Shown in pieces: positions 1-13,486 of a DNA stretch of 64,000 bases (position 1 is its first letter; the number at the start of each line of letters is the position of its first letter). The position numbers and the translations under genes are program-made. Location: assembly GCA_963989245.1 (NCBI GenBank), contig OZ022355.1, positions 22,778,809 to 22,842,808 on the forward strand. The letters run 5' to 3'. Source of the DNA: Nansenia antarctica. Taxonomy: Eukaryota; Chordata; Actinopteri; Argentiniformes; Microstomatidae. The notes under the pieces are model-generated. The model was not told the origin of the DNA and ran no database searches. It saw nothing but the letters and a program-made list of their open reading frames with translations.

Positions 1-85
1 GGCTTTGTGGTCCAAGTACATAGTTACATGCTAACACCCCCCCTGTTTATATACCCCCCTGTGAATAGGCCATAATAGTGTGTAT

Positions 86-223
86 ATGTTACGGTACATG
101 TGGGAAAACTAGGGTTAGGTGCTAGGGTGACTTGGTACATGCTGGCATGTCTAACCCTAACCCTAAACCCTAGCACCCTAGCACCTAACCCTAACCCTAG
201 TTTTCCCACATGTACCGTAACAT
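86..223. mobile_element. Foldback MITE, copy 1 of 3
   Basis: Terminal inverted repeats of about 33 bp start with atgttacggtacatgtggg and end with its reverse complement. The interior is rich in ccctaa/ttaggg-like hexamers. Shorter relatives with the same ends lie at 39810-39919 and 53709-53818. No coding capacity, so it is a non-autonomous element; the superfamily is not determined. Confidence 0.75.
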
Positions 224-237
224 ATATAAGTATATAC

Positions 238-460
238 GTTTACATAATAGATACATACTCAGATTCCTACCAATTACTTAGGTATATCCCCCTATTTATG
301 TCTATTTATGTCTCATTCTTGTTTTTTATTATCTTAAGAACTGTGTTTTATTATCTTAGGATGGTGTTTTGATTGTTAGCACCTAGGGTTTGCATTTCAA
401 TTTCGTTGTACCCGTACAATGACAATAAAGTTCATTCATTCATTCATCTCCTAACCTGGT
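238..460 (+). mobile_element. LINE 3' end fragment with (TTCA)n tail
   Basis: A non-LTR retrotransposon 3' UTR ending in gacaataaagttcattcat plus a short (ttca)n run. The same sequence occurs in reverse orientation at 42863-43035 and 56761-56935. Only the 3' end is present and no ORF is preserved. Confidence 0.6.
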
Positions 461-490
461 TCTGACCCGTCTGTCTTCTCCCCTGTGCAG

Positions 491-564
491 AAGTACATTT
501 GGGTGTCGGACCTTTCACGGAAGGACAAGAGGGTTCTGAGTAAAAAGTACCAGATTTACTTCTG
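491..564 (+). CDS. sidt2: sidt2 visible exon 1
   Basis: Acceptor gtgcag, donor gtgagt. It encodes [20 protein letters not shown] and on to IYF, ending with two bases of the Trp codon. This is the juxtamembrane stretch just before the first helix. Confidence 0.9.
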
Positions 565-3254
565 GTGAGTTACTTTGTGTTTCTTTATTATCTGTTTTCC
601 CTTTTCACTCATCAGCTACTGTCAGGTGACCGTAGTGCTATAAATGACAATGGAAAAAAAAGAAATCCTCAAAGGAGCGATAAATAGTTTGAAATGTAGT
701 GGACCACCTAAGGATATCCTTGTTTTGTGTGTGAGGGAGGTGAGAAGCCATTCTGTCCCCCCACATGACTCATTGTCATTTTTCTTTTCCTGGACTTGTA
801 CTCACAAGGGGAGAATACAAATAAATAAAATAAAAGCTGATGTAAAAGATTTGCAAGCTAGCATTAGTTAGCCATGCCCTCTCCTTCTCATGCTCTCTCA
901 CCACATTGTTGTTGTTTTTTTTACAACATGTACATTTGTCTAAGTAAGTGAATGGTCTATACAGTCATCATTAGAAAGAAGCTGTCCTAGGGCCAGGGGC
1001 CATTGGCAGTCACAAGGCTAGAAGAAGGAAGGATTACTTAAACAAACAAACATGTAAACATACAAATATATGTATATATATATATACACCACCCTTTTGA
1101 CTGTTACAGTACCAGTCAAATGTTTGGACACACCATCTCATTCAATGGTTTTTCTTTATTTTTAATGTGTAAAAATAAATAAATGTGAGTGTAGGGTCTG
1201 GGTAGATGGAGGTCTGGGTAGATGGAGGTCTGGGGTGATGGAGGTCTGGGGTGATGGAGGTCTGGGTAGATGGAGGTCTGGGGTGATGGAGGTCTGGGGT
1301 GATGGAGGTCTGGGTAGATGGGGTGATGGAGGTCTGGGTAGATGGGGTGATGGAGGTCTGGGTAGATGGAGGTCTGGGGTGATGGAGGTCTGGGTAGATG
1401 GAGGTCTGGGGTGATGGGGGTCTGGGGTGATGGGGGTCTGGGGTGATGGAGGTCTGGGGTGATGGAGGTCTGGGGTGATGGAGGTCTGGGGTGATGGAGG
1501 TCTGGGGTGATGGAGGTCTGGGGTGATGGAGGTCTGGGGTGATGGGGGTCTGGGTAGATGGAGGTCTGGGGTGATGGAGGTCTGGGGTGATGGAGGTCTG
1601 GGGTGATGGAGGTCTGGGGTGATGGGGGTCTGGGGTGATGGAGGTCTGGGTAGATGGGGGTCTGGGTAGATGGGGGTCTGGGGTGATGGAGGTCTGGGGT
1701 GATGGAGGTCTGGGTAGATGGGGGTCTGGGGTGATGGAGGTCTGGGGTGATGGAGGTCTGGGGTGATGGAGGTCTGGGGTGATGGGGTGATGGAGGTCTG
1801 GGGTGATGGAGGTCTGGGGTGATGGAGGTCTGGGGTGATGGGGGTCTGGGTAGATGGAGGTCTGGGGTGATGGAGGTCTGGGGTGATGGAGGTCTGGGGT
1901 GATGGAGGTCTGGGGTGATGGAGGTCTGGGGTGATGGAGGTCTGGGGTGATGGGGTGATGGAGGTCTGGGGTGATGGAGGTCTGGGTAGATGGAGGTCTG
2001 GGGTGATGGAGGTCTGGGTAGATGGGGGTCTGGGGTGATGGAGGTCTGGGGTGATGGAGGTCTGGGTAGATGGGGGTCTGGGGTGATGGAGGTCTGGGTA
2101 GATGGAGGTCTGGGGTCTGGGGTCTGGGGTGATGGAGGTCTGGGGTGATGGAGGTCTGGGGTGATGGAGGTCTGGGTAGATGGAGGTCTGGGTGATGGAG
2201 GTCTGGGGTGATGGAGGTCTGGGTAGATGGGGGTCTGGGGTGATGGAGGTCTGGGTAGATGGAGGTCTGGGTGATGGAGGTCTGGGGTGATGGAGGTCTG
2301 GGTAGATGGAGGTCTGGGGTGATGGGGTGATGGAGGTCTGGAGGTCTGGGGTGATGGAGGTCTGGGGTGATGGAGGTCTGGGGTGATGGAGGTCTGGGGT
2401 GATGGAGGTCTGGGGTGATGGAGGTCTGGGGTGATGGAGGTCTGGGGTGATGGGGGTCTGGGGTGATGGAGGTCTGGGGTGATGGAGGTCTGGGTAGATG
2501 GGGGTCTGGGGTGATGGAGGTCTGGGTAGATGGGGGTCTGGGGTGATGGGGGTCTGGGGTGATGGGGGTCTGGGGTGATGGAGGTCTGGGGTGATGGAGG
2601 TCTGGGGTGATGGAGGTCTGGGGTGATGGAGGTCTGGGGTGATGGAGGTCTGGGGTGATGGAGGTCTGGGTAGATGGGGGTCTGGGGTGATGGGGGTCTG
2701 GGGTGATGGAGGTCTGGGGTGATGGAGGTCTGGGGTGATGGAGGTCTGGGGTGATGGGGGTCTGGGGTGATGGAGGTCTGGGGTGATGGAGGTCTGGGGT
2801 GATGGAGGTCTGGGGTGATGGAGGTCTGGGGTGATGGAGGTCTGGGGTGATGGGGTGATGGAGGTCTGGGGTGATGGGGTGATGGAGGTCTGGGTAGATG
2901 GGGGTCTGGGGTGATGGAGGTCTGGGGTGATGGAGGTCTGGGGTGATGGAGGTCTGGGGTGATGGAGGTCTGGGGTGATGGAGGTCTGGGGTGATGGGGT
3001 GATGGAGGTCTGGGGTGATGGGGGTCTGGGGTGATGGAGGTCTGGGGTGATGGAGGTCTGGGGTGATGGGGGTCTGGGGTGATGGGGGTCTGGGGTGATG
3101 GAGGTCTGGGGTGATGGAGGTCTGGGGTGATGGAGGTCTGGGGTGATGGAGGTCTGGGGTGATGGAGGTCTTCTCTCTCTCCTCAGGAACATCGCCACCA
3201 TCGCCGTGTTCTACGCTCTCCCCGTGGTGCAGCTGGTCATCACCTATCAGACGG

Positions 3255-3316
<62 letters not shown>

Positions 3317-5783
3317 GGGCTGCACGATTAATCGATTTTAAATCGAAATCGCGATTTGAGATGATGCGATTATCAAATCGCAAAGCCTGCGATTTGGGAT
3401 ACATTATACAGCGCGTCGGATTCAACGTCAATGAACGCACACACCCAAGAACAACAACACTGCACGTGAAATGCCCACGTGTGAATCTGTGAAGACGTTT
3501 CAGTAGCTAGCAACATTAATGGTGTGGATAAATCGCTTCAAAAACAGCACTTCTGTTGTATGGAAGTATTTCGGGTTTAGGACGACAGATGTGCAACAAC
3601 AGCAGGTGTTGTGCACAACCTGTCGTGGAACAATCGCTACATCCAGAGGCAACACCACAAACCTGTATCAGCACTTGAAAAAGTATCACATGCTCGCCAG
3701 ATCCAGAATATGGCCGAGGCACACGGGAAGCGGCATATTGGCCGGCCGCTTCCGAGGGAGGGTATAGGAGTATTTCTGGACTAGGATCCGTCGCGCAACA
3801 CCGCCCCCTGGGGTGCCGGAATAACGGTACTGGGCTCGAGGAGCCAGTCAGCCTAGTCTGCCTGGCGCCCTCCTCTGGGACTGCCGGCCACGGGGTCGGG
3901 CGGCGGATCCAATGCAATAGGCAGGGGATAATTGGATGCTAAGTTGGGTTAAATTGGCTACCAAATTGGGTGAAAAAGGGATAAAATCTGAAAAAAGAAA
4001 AAAAAAAAAAAAAAAAATCACATGCAGCTCTATGACGAGTGTACGGTCAGAAACCGAGAGTTAAGTGAAAGTCCCGTAGCCCAGTCTAACGTTAAGCAAC
4101 CTAGGGCCGGTTTCACAGACAAGGCTTAAGCCTAGTCCTGGACTAAATCACACTTTCAATGTAAAATCTCCATTGAAGATGCTTTTTAGTCCAGGATTAG
4201 GCTTAAGCCTTGTCTGTGAAACTGGCCCCTAGTGTTTTAGAGTCGTTTGCGTCTGTTACGCCGTATGAAAAGGGCTCACGAAGGCACCGTGAAATAACCA
4301 ATTCCATCACGCACTACCTTGCTAAAGACATGGTGTCTATTAACACTGTGAGCAACGAAGGGTTTAAAAAAAAACTCATCCAAACGCTGGATAAAAGATA
4401 TGCGGTTCCCTCCCGCACATACTTTAGTCATGTGGCCATCCCAGAAACGTATGCGGAATGTAGGAAGATACTTGAGACGGAGCTGAAAAATGTTGAGTAC
4501 TATGCAACAACCGATCTGTCGGGCAGGACGACCGAGCCGTATCTCAGTCTCACCGTGCACTTCATACATTACGACTTTGAGTTGAAGAGTTGCCTGCAAA
4601 CGGTATACTGTCCTGCTTTATCTATTTCAATGTTTACAGAAAGGACCTATTATTCTTTACTGGACATTTTTATTATCACTTTATTTAACTTGATTGCAGT
4701 ATGTGCAATATTTAGATGCTGCTCCTGAGCCATAATTGAATAACCTTGTTTGTAGAAAGGTCCTATTTTATTTTCATATTGGAATTGTTAAAACATTTGG
4801 ACACTTGTTGAGAGAAACAAAATCACAGCTGTTTAAAAAAAACATGAAATAAATATGTTGTTCCAATTCATATCTTTTAAGTTCTCATCCTTGCATTAGA
4901 ATTAGAGCAGTTGCTGCCCCGCGGTGGCGTAGCGGTCTAAGCACTAGCCACTAGTGCAAGCTGCCCACCGGGGACTGGGATCGAATCCCGGTCTCGCCAG
5001 ACCCGGATATGGCCGTGGCACACAGGGAGCGGCATATTGAGCGGCCGCTCCAGAGGGCGGTATAGGACTATTTCCGGACAAGGATCCGTCGCGCAACAGC
5101 GCCCCCGGGGTGCCGGAATAACGGTGCTGGGCTCGAGGAGCCAGTCAGCTAGTCTGCCTGGCGATCTCCTCTGGGGCTGCCGGCCACGGGGTCGTGCGGC
5201 GGATCCTACGCAATAGGCAGGGGATAATTGGATGCTAGGTTGGGTTCAATTGGATACCAAATTGGGGTGAAAAAGGGATAAAATCTGAAAAAACTAATAA
5301 AAAATAAAAAAGAATTAGAGCAGTTAACAGTTTGATGGTATCATGTGGTAATGCTCTCTGAAATTAGCCCATGATAGAAGGTGATAGACAGATTCATCCA
5401 ATGCCAAGTATTTTTGAAAGTGCCCGCCCTTTTTCAAACAGCTTCTAATGAAGCTTTCCTAGATGGTTGTGTGAAACAAACCATCTGAGTCAGGTTAGTA
5501 ATGCTCCATCACATGTTTTAAATCTATTACACAGTGAATTTAAAACTGAAGCTTGACTTTAAAGCAACCCAACGTAAGTTTCATGTAGTTCTTTCACTCG
5601 TAACTCGGGCTGTGGGGCTGCTAGAGACGGGAGCCAATTTGTGCTCCTAAGTCCCCTGAAGATGTACAAACAAACTGCACGTTGATACGACCTTCCTAGC
5701 CGGAGATATGGCCGCACTTTACAAAAACCTCTTAAAAAAAATGTAATCTGTCAGAATAATCGCAATTAGATTTTTTCCCCAAG

Positions 5784-5833
<50 letters not shown>

Positions 5834-8800
5834 TATTAACAGGCTCCTGTCGTCTCCTCCTCAGGTTGTTAATGTGACAGGAAACCAGGACATCTGTTAT
5901 TACAACTTCCTGTGTGCACACCCCCTGGGGGCTCTGAGGTACGCGGTGTGTGTGTGTTTAAATAAAAGAAGCTATGTTAGATTCCAGAGTGAACCCAGGT
6001 TCCCTCCCCCTGCCTCCCCTCCTGTCTGACCCTGGCCTGTCGGACCCTGGCCTGCTGTCTGACCCTGGCCTGCGCTGTGTCTTGTCTTGTCCACCCCCCC
6101 CCCCTCTGTGTCCAGCGCCTTCAACAACATCCTGAGTAACCTTGGTTACGTGATGCTGGGGCTCCTCTTCCTGCTCATCGTGCTGCAGAGGGACATCGTC
6201 CACCAGAGGGCGCTGGTGCGCAACGACCTCAACGCCCTGGTGAGGGCGACAGAGAGCCACGTTAGCCTGCTCTAGACACCATCACCCAATACAGTCATGG
6301 GGTTATAAACCAAACTAATATAGGCCTCTGTCCTCCCTCCCTCCCTCCCTGTCTGTCTGTCTGTCTGACTGCCTCTCTGACTGTCCCTCTCTCCCCTTGT
6401 CCCACTGTATGTCCCTCTGTCCCTATGTCTGTCTGTCTGTCCCTCTGTGACCCTGTCTGTTCTGATTGTCCATCTGTCTGTCTGTCCCCTTCTCTCTGTA
6501 CCTCTGTAACCCTGTCTGTCCCACTGACTGACTGTCTGTCTGTCCCTCCGTCCGTCTGTCCCTCCCTCCCTCCCTCCCCAGGAGTGTGGCATTCCTAAGC
6601 ACTTTGGTCTGTTCTACGCCATGGGCACGGCCCTGATGATGGAGGGGCTGCTGAGCGCCTGCTACCATGTCTGCCCCAACTACACCAACTTCCAGTTTGG
6701 TAATCCTCCTCTAGACCCATACATGACCCCTCCCCTAGACCCATACATGACCCTCCTCTAGACCCATACATGACCCCTCCTCTAGACCCATACATGACCC
6801 CTCCTCTAGACCCATACATGACCCTCCTCTAGACCCATACATGACCCCTCCTCTAGACCCATACATGACCCTCCTCTAGACCCATACATGACACTCCTCT
6901 AGACCCATACATGACACCTCCTCTAGACCCATACATGACCCTCCTCTAGACCCATACATGACCCTCCTCTAGACCCATACATGACCCCTCCTCTAGACCC
7001 ATACATGACCCTCCTCTAGACCCATACATGACACCTCCTCCTCTAGACCCATACATGACCCTCCTCTAGACCCATACATGACCCTCCTCTAGACCCATAC
7101 ATGACCCCTCCTCTAGACCCATACATGACCCTCCTCTAGACCCATACATGACACCTCCTCCTCTAGACCCATACATGACCCTCCTCTAGACCCATACATG
7201 ACACCTCCTCTAGACCCATACATGACCCTCCTTTAGACCCATACATGACCCTCCTCTAGACCCATACATGACCCTCCTCTAGACCCATACATGACCCTCC
7301 TCTAGACCCATACATGACACCTCCTCTAGACCCATACATGACACCACCTCTAGACCCATACATGACCCCTCCTCTAGACCCATACATGACCCCTCCTCTA
7401 GACCCATACATGACCCTCCTCTAGACCCATACATGACCCCTCCTCTAGACCCATACATGACACCTCCTCTAGACCCATACATGACCCCTCCTCTAGACCC
7501 ATACATGACACCACCTCTAGACCCATACATGACCCTCCTCCTCTAGACCCCCATACATGACACCTCCTCTAGACCCAGGGGGTCGTGGTGGTCTAGTGGA
7601 TAGTGAGTTGGACTTGGGATCGGAAGGTTGTGAGTTCAAATCCCGCCTGAAGCCTCACCACTACTAGTGTGCCCTTGGGTAAGGCACTTAGCCCTCAGTT
7701 ACTCCAGGGGGAATGTCCCTGTAATTCGTAATTGTAAGTCGCTTTGGATAAAAGCGTCTGCTAAATGGCAAAATTTAAACATGACCCTCCTCTAGACCCA
7801 TACATGACACCTCCTCTAGACCCATACATGACACCACCTCTAGACCCATACATGACACCTCCTCTAGACCCATACATGACACCACCTCTAGACCCATACA
7901 TGACACCACCTCTAGACCCATACATGACACCCTCCTCTAGATCCATACATGACACCCTCCTCTAGACCCATACATGACACCTCCTCTAGACCCATACATG
8001 ACACCTCCTCTAGACCCATACATGACCCTCCTCTAGACCCATACATGACACCCTCCTCTAGATCCATACATGACCCTCCTCTAGACCCATACATGACCCT
8101 CCTCTAGACCCATACATGACACCTCCTCCTCTAGACCCATACATGACACCTCCTCTAGACCCATACATGACACCTCCTCTAGACCCATACATGACACCTC
8201 CTCTAGACCCATACATGACCCCTCCTCCTCTAGACCCCCATACATGACACCTCCTCTAGACCCATACATGACACCTCCTCTAGACCCATACATGACACCT
8301 CCTCTAGACCCATACATGACCCATACGTGACCCCTCCTCTAGACCCATACGTGACCCCTCCTCTAGACCCATACGTGACCCCTCCTCTAGACCCATACAT
8401 GACACCTCCTCTAGACCCATACATGACCCCTCCTCTAGACCCATACATGACCCTCCTCTAGACCCATACATGACCCTCCTCCTCTAGACCCATACATGAC
8501 CCTCCTCTAGACCCATACATGACACCTCCTCCTCTAGACCCATACATGACCCTCCTCTAGACCCATACATGACACCTCCTCCTCTAGACCCATACATGAC
8601 CCTCCTCTAGACCCATACATGACACCTCCTCTAGACCCATACATGACACCTCCTCTAGACCCATACATGACCCTCCTCTAGACCCATACATGACACCTCC
8701 TCTAGACCCATACATGACACCTCCTCTAGACCCATACATGACCCTCCTCTAGACCCATACATGACACCTCCTCTAGACCCATACATGACACAGTCTGGTG

Positions 8801-9217
8801 AAACCAGGAACAAGTCGGCAGCCCATTTAATGTTCTGACTTTTATTCTGAAAAATGTGAATACATTTCAGCGTTGTTGAAAATCAACGACACATCGCTAG
8901 TCAACTAACACAGCTTGTTTTGTGAGCCTGCTAACAAGGTAAAGTAGTGCTGAATGTGTCTACAACGTATTAACAGGTTTGCCCCAAAAATGTCTTAAGA
9001 GAGCGCCATCCTGTCCACTTGGCTCCACCACAATGGAAACATTTCAAAGCGAATTAAACTGGTGTTTAATGATGGAGTAACTCTCTTTGATCTTTGTTGT
9101 TAAACACTAAAGTGAGTCTTCCTTTTAGAACCCTCTGGACTGTGGTAGAACCCTCTGGACTGTTGTAGTGAGACCAGGGAGATAGAGCATCACCTAGCTC
9201 TAATGGGAGGATTAAAG

Positions 9218-9315
<98 letters not shown>

Positions 9316-9483
9316 TAGACACGTCCTTCATGTATATGATAGCAGGGCTGTGTATGCTGAAGCTGTATCAGAAGAGACACCCTGACATCAACGCCAGCGC
9401 TTACACCGCGTACGCCTGTCTGGCCGCAGTCATCTTCTGCTCTGTGCTGGGAGTGGTGAGCAGCACGCACACACACACACACA

Positions 9484-9537
<54 letters not shown>

Positions 9538-9616
9538 ATGTCACATAAACACAAACAAACAAAAAAACATGTATACACGCACACACACACACATAGACAC
9601 ACACAGACAGACACGC

Positions 9617-9655
<39 letters not shown>

Positions 9656-10886
9656 CAGAGACAGAGACAGAAACACACCCACACACACACACACACAGAC
9701 AATGTCACATAAACACAAACAAACAAAAAAAACATGTATACATGCAATAACAGATATGGCGCTTTTCCATTGACCACACCGGTACGGCACGCATTTGTAT
9801 CCTACCCGTACTTTCAGAAACGCTTCTCCATTATACACAACAGACTTGGAGCGACCGGGACAGTAGGAGGAGTTAAGTGTCATAAGAGTACTTCACTTTT
9901 AATAAGTGCCGCTATACAACTCAAAGGGGGGAAATGTAGCACTATCATGCACAGATCAGCCTTAAAACATTTCTACAGAAAGGCTGTGCTTGACGCTTCC
10001 ATTGGACTGACGCCGGGGCGCTCATACAATCTCCTCATTGGTTGCAGAGGAACAGGATGACACCCTGTGACAAACGCGCAGATATGACTTGAGTGCTCAA
10101 GTGTCTTGCTGGTAGTCTTTATTTATACAGCATATGGATGTTACGTGCCTGTTACTTGCCGCTTTCATAATTGTATTTAGATTTTATTTAGCCTATATAG
10201 CACAAGTATATTGAATGTGACCTCAAGTGCAGCTGAACAGTATTAAGTAAACCACAATACATGTGTGGGTGTCCGCGTCATCGTTCTCGAAAAACGCACC
10301 CAATCGCCGACCACATGACTCCAAAAACGATACGGCAAAACTAAATGTTGAAATAGCAGTAATACCACGTTCATTGATAAAATGACATAAGGGATGGAAA
10401 GGGGGGATGGCAGTTTTAGAAGGGGGATGATGAAGCGCGGAACGGACTGTGGAACGTTCTAGCATAGGCACAGCACATCGGCATAATAGCGCTGTAATTT
10501 TTTCGTTATGCTTGTTGTAAAGAAAAGTTCTATGATGCATTGAAATGACATTAAACTAAGATAATAAGATGGTTATCATAATTTTTCAAATCTTTACAGA
10601 AATAATACAGTAATTACAGAAAAAGTAAATGACATTTTCCGAGAGCGAAATCTTGGTGGTTAGCGGCGAACTCACGTCACACACAGCCTGGCAGGGGTAG
10701 TACCTCTCACTCCTAGTCAGGAAGGGCAGCTAGAACCAGCACGGGTACTTCGGCCCGGCACGGCTCGGTTGGCAGTGGAGAAAGCAAAACAAACCGGGCT
10801 CGTACGGTACGGTAGTGGAAAAGTGCCATTAGTATCTTCCCCTGCTTTTTACTGGTGAGACACACACACACACACAGACACACGCA

Positions 10887-10922
<36 letters not shown>

Positions 10923-10958
10923 TACGGTACACGGTACACCCAACTGATGTTGCCTCTG

Positions 10959-10989
<31 letters not shown>

Positions 10990-12487
10990 TGGTGTGTGGT
11001 GTGTGTGTGTGTGTGTGGTGTGTGTGTGTGTGTGTGTGGTGTGTGTGGTGTGTGTGTGTGTGTGTTCCCTGCAGGTGTTTGGGAAGGGCAACATGGTGTT
11101 CTGGATCGTGTTCTCAGTCATCCACATCCTGGCCACCCTACTGCTGAGCACCCAGCTGTACTACATGGGCCGCTGGAGGCTGGGTAAGGGTTAGCATGTA
11201 GCCTGTTAGCACCCAGCTGTACTACATGGGCCGCTGGAGGCTGGGTAAGGGTTAGCATGTAGCCTGTTAGCACCCAGCTGTACTACATGGGCCGCTGGAG
11301 GCTGGGTAAGGGTTAGCATGTAGCCTGTTAGCACCCAGCTGTGCTACATGGGCCGCTGGAGGCTGGGTAAGGGTTAGCATGTAGCCTGTTAGCACCCAGC
11401 TGTGCTACATGGGCCGCTGGAGGCTGGGTAAGGGTTAGCATGTAGCCTGTTAGCACCCAGCTGTACTACATAGTACTACTGCACCCTTTTCCTCACAGCT
11501 TTTGTTTGTGCTTTCAGACTCTGGGATCCTCAGAAGGATTGTGTACGTGATCTACACCGACTGCATCAGGCAATGCAGCGGGCCCATGTATATTGTGAGT
11601 GTGCTATACAAACCATGTGTCGAGGTGTCCTTGGGCAAGACACTGAACCCCAAATTGCTCCCAATGAGCGGGCCAGCGTCTCGCATGGTGGCTTGGTGTG
11701 TGAATGTGTGTGTGAACGGGTGAATGAGAGGCCATTGTAAAGCGAATATATGCTGCTGCACTGTTAATGTCTCTTGACTACATGTCAAACTCATACAACA
11801 AAGACACTACCAACATGAATGAATGAATGAATGGTCTTTATTGTCATTAATACAGTACAGGTACCATACAACGACATTTAGGAGGGGGGGCTCCCCCAAC
11901 ATAGTCACTACCAACATAGTCACTACCACTACATAATCACTGCCTCCTACACCCAGCAGTTAATGTTTACCTTCTGTGTTTCTCTCTCACTCTTTTTCTC
12001 TTTCTTTCTTTCTTTCTTTCTCTCTCTCTGTCTCTTTCTCCCTCTCTCTCACCCCCCTCTCTCTCTGTCTCTCTCTCCCCCCCTCCCCCCCCTCTCTCTC
12101 TCTCTGTCTCTCTCTCCCCCCCCCCCTCTCTCTCTCTGTCGCTCTCTCCCCCCCTCTCTCTATCTCTCTCTCCCCCCCTCTCTCTATCTCTCTCTCCCCC
12201 CCCCCCCCTCTCTCTCTCTCTCTGTCAGGATCGTATGGTTCTGCTGGTGATGGGGAACATAGTCAACTGGTCTCTGTGAGTATTCATCATTTATTATAGA
12301 TACACACACTCTCATACACTATACTGCTCATGTAAATCACCTGTGTATGTGTGTGTGTGTGTGTGTGTCTCCAGGGCTGCCTTTGGTCTGATTGTGAGGC
12401 CTAACGACTTTGCCTCCTACCTGCTGGCCATCGCCATCTTGAACCTGCTCCTCTACTTCACCTTCTACATCATCATGAAGGTGAGGG

Positions 12488-12532
<45 letters not shown>

Positions 12533-12925
12533 GCGTGCGTGCGTGCGTGCGAGAGAGACAGACGTCACCCTCATGATAGCTAGCAAAGTCAACCTGAGCA
12601 GTAGCTAACACACAGTAGATATGTTCTGATTTGGCCCAATGTTTACTAAGCCTGCAGAAAGGCTTAGTAGAATTAATTAATTTATTTATTTATTTGTGGG
12701 TGCGTGTGTGTGTGTCTGTGTGCGCGTCTCTGTGTGTGTGCGTGCGTGCGGGCGTGCGTCTGTGTCTGCATGTCTGGTGTGTGCGTGTACATGTGCGTGT
12801 GTGTGTGTAGCTGCGTAGTGGGGAGAGGATCCAGTGTCTGGCCCTGGTGTTGATCCTGTTCACCGCCGTGGTCTGGGGCTTCGCTCTGTTCTTCTTCTTC
12901 CAGGGACTCAGCACCTGGCAGGTGA

Positions 12926-12961
<36 letters not shown>

Positions 12962-13293
12962 GGCACACACGCACACAGACGCACACACAGACAGACACAC
13001 ACGCACACACAGACACACACAGACAGACACACACACAGACACATATACACACAGACAGACACAGACACAGACGCACACACAGACAGACAGACACACGCAC
13101 ACACAGACACAGACACACACAGACAGACACAGACACAGACGCACACACAGACAGACACACAGACACACACACACATACACACAAACAGACAGACACACAC
13201 ACACACACACACACACACGCAGTCCTCGCTAGCGAAGATGACGCAGCTTCCTTGTGTTGTGATGAATATGTTTGTCAGTGGCTATCGTTGCTA

Positions 13294-13328
<35 letters not shown>

Positions 13329-13428
13329 ATATACACACATTTACATTACATAAAATGTTTTGCCATTTAGCAGACGCCTTTATCCATAGCGACTTACAAC
13401 AAATACACTTGTCTAAGTAAGTGAATCA

Positions 13429-13486
<58 letters not shown>

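Larger units (their letters stand above)
3316..5786 (+). mobile_element. hAT-family DNA transposon, decayed and nested
   Basis: The left end (agggctgcacgattaatcg, then atcgaaatcgcgatt) is a typical hAT terminus. The right end (aataatcgcaattagatttt, then ccccaagtcgtg) looks like its imperfect inverse, shortened by the flanking microsatellite. Inside are a BED zinc finger and part of a transposase, broken by two SINEs and a MITE. It lies in sidt2 intron 2, sense with the host gene. Confidence 0.75.

Noticed and set aside
644..871. 75-codon ORF in sidt2 intron 1
   Set aside because: No domain, no coding-type composition and inside an intron; expected by chance.
1162..3201. 679-codon minus-strand ORF rich in [13 protein letters not shown]
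   Set aside because: It is only the translation of the 17-bp minisatellite, open in all frames because the unit has no stop; no start context, splice or conserved domain.
6595..8448. YGSRGGVM / GLEEVSCM repeat ORFs
   Set aside because: Artefacts of the intronic ~24-bp minisatellite; frames change with each unit-length variant.
11502..11723. 73-codon ORF overlapping sidt2 visible exon 8
   Set aside because: It contains the exon in the right frame but its ends are intron sequence; the exon model with GT-AG sites explains it.
9066..13353. Numerous CVCVCV and THTHTH ORFs
   Set aside because: Dinucleotide repeats translate without stops; no evidence of coding use.
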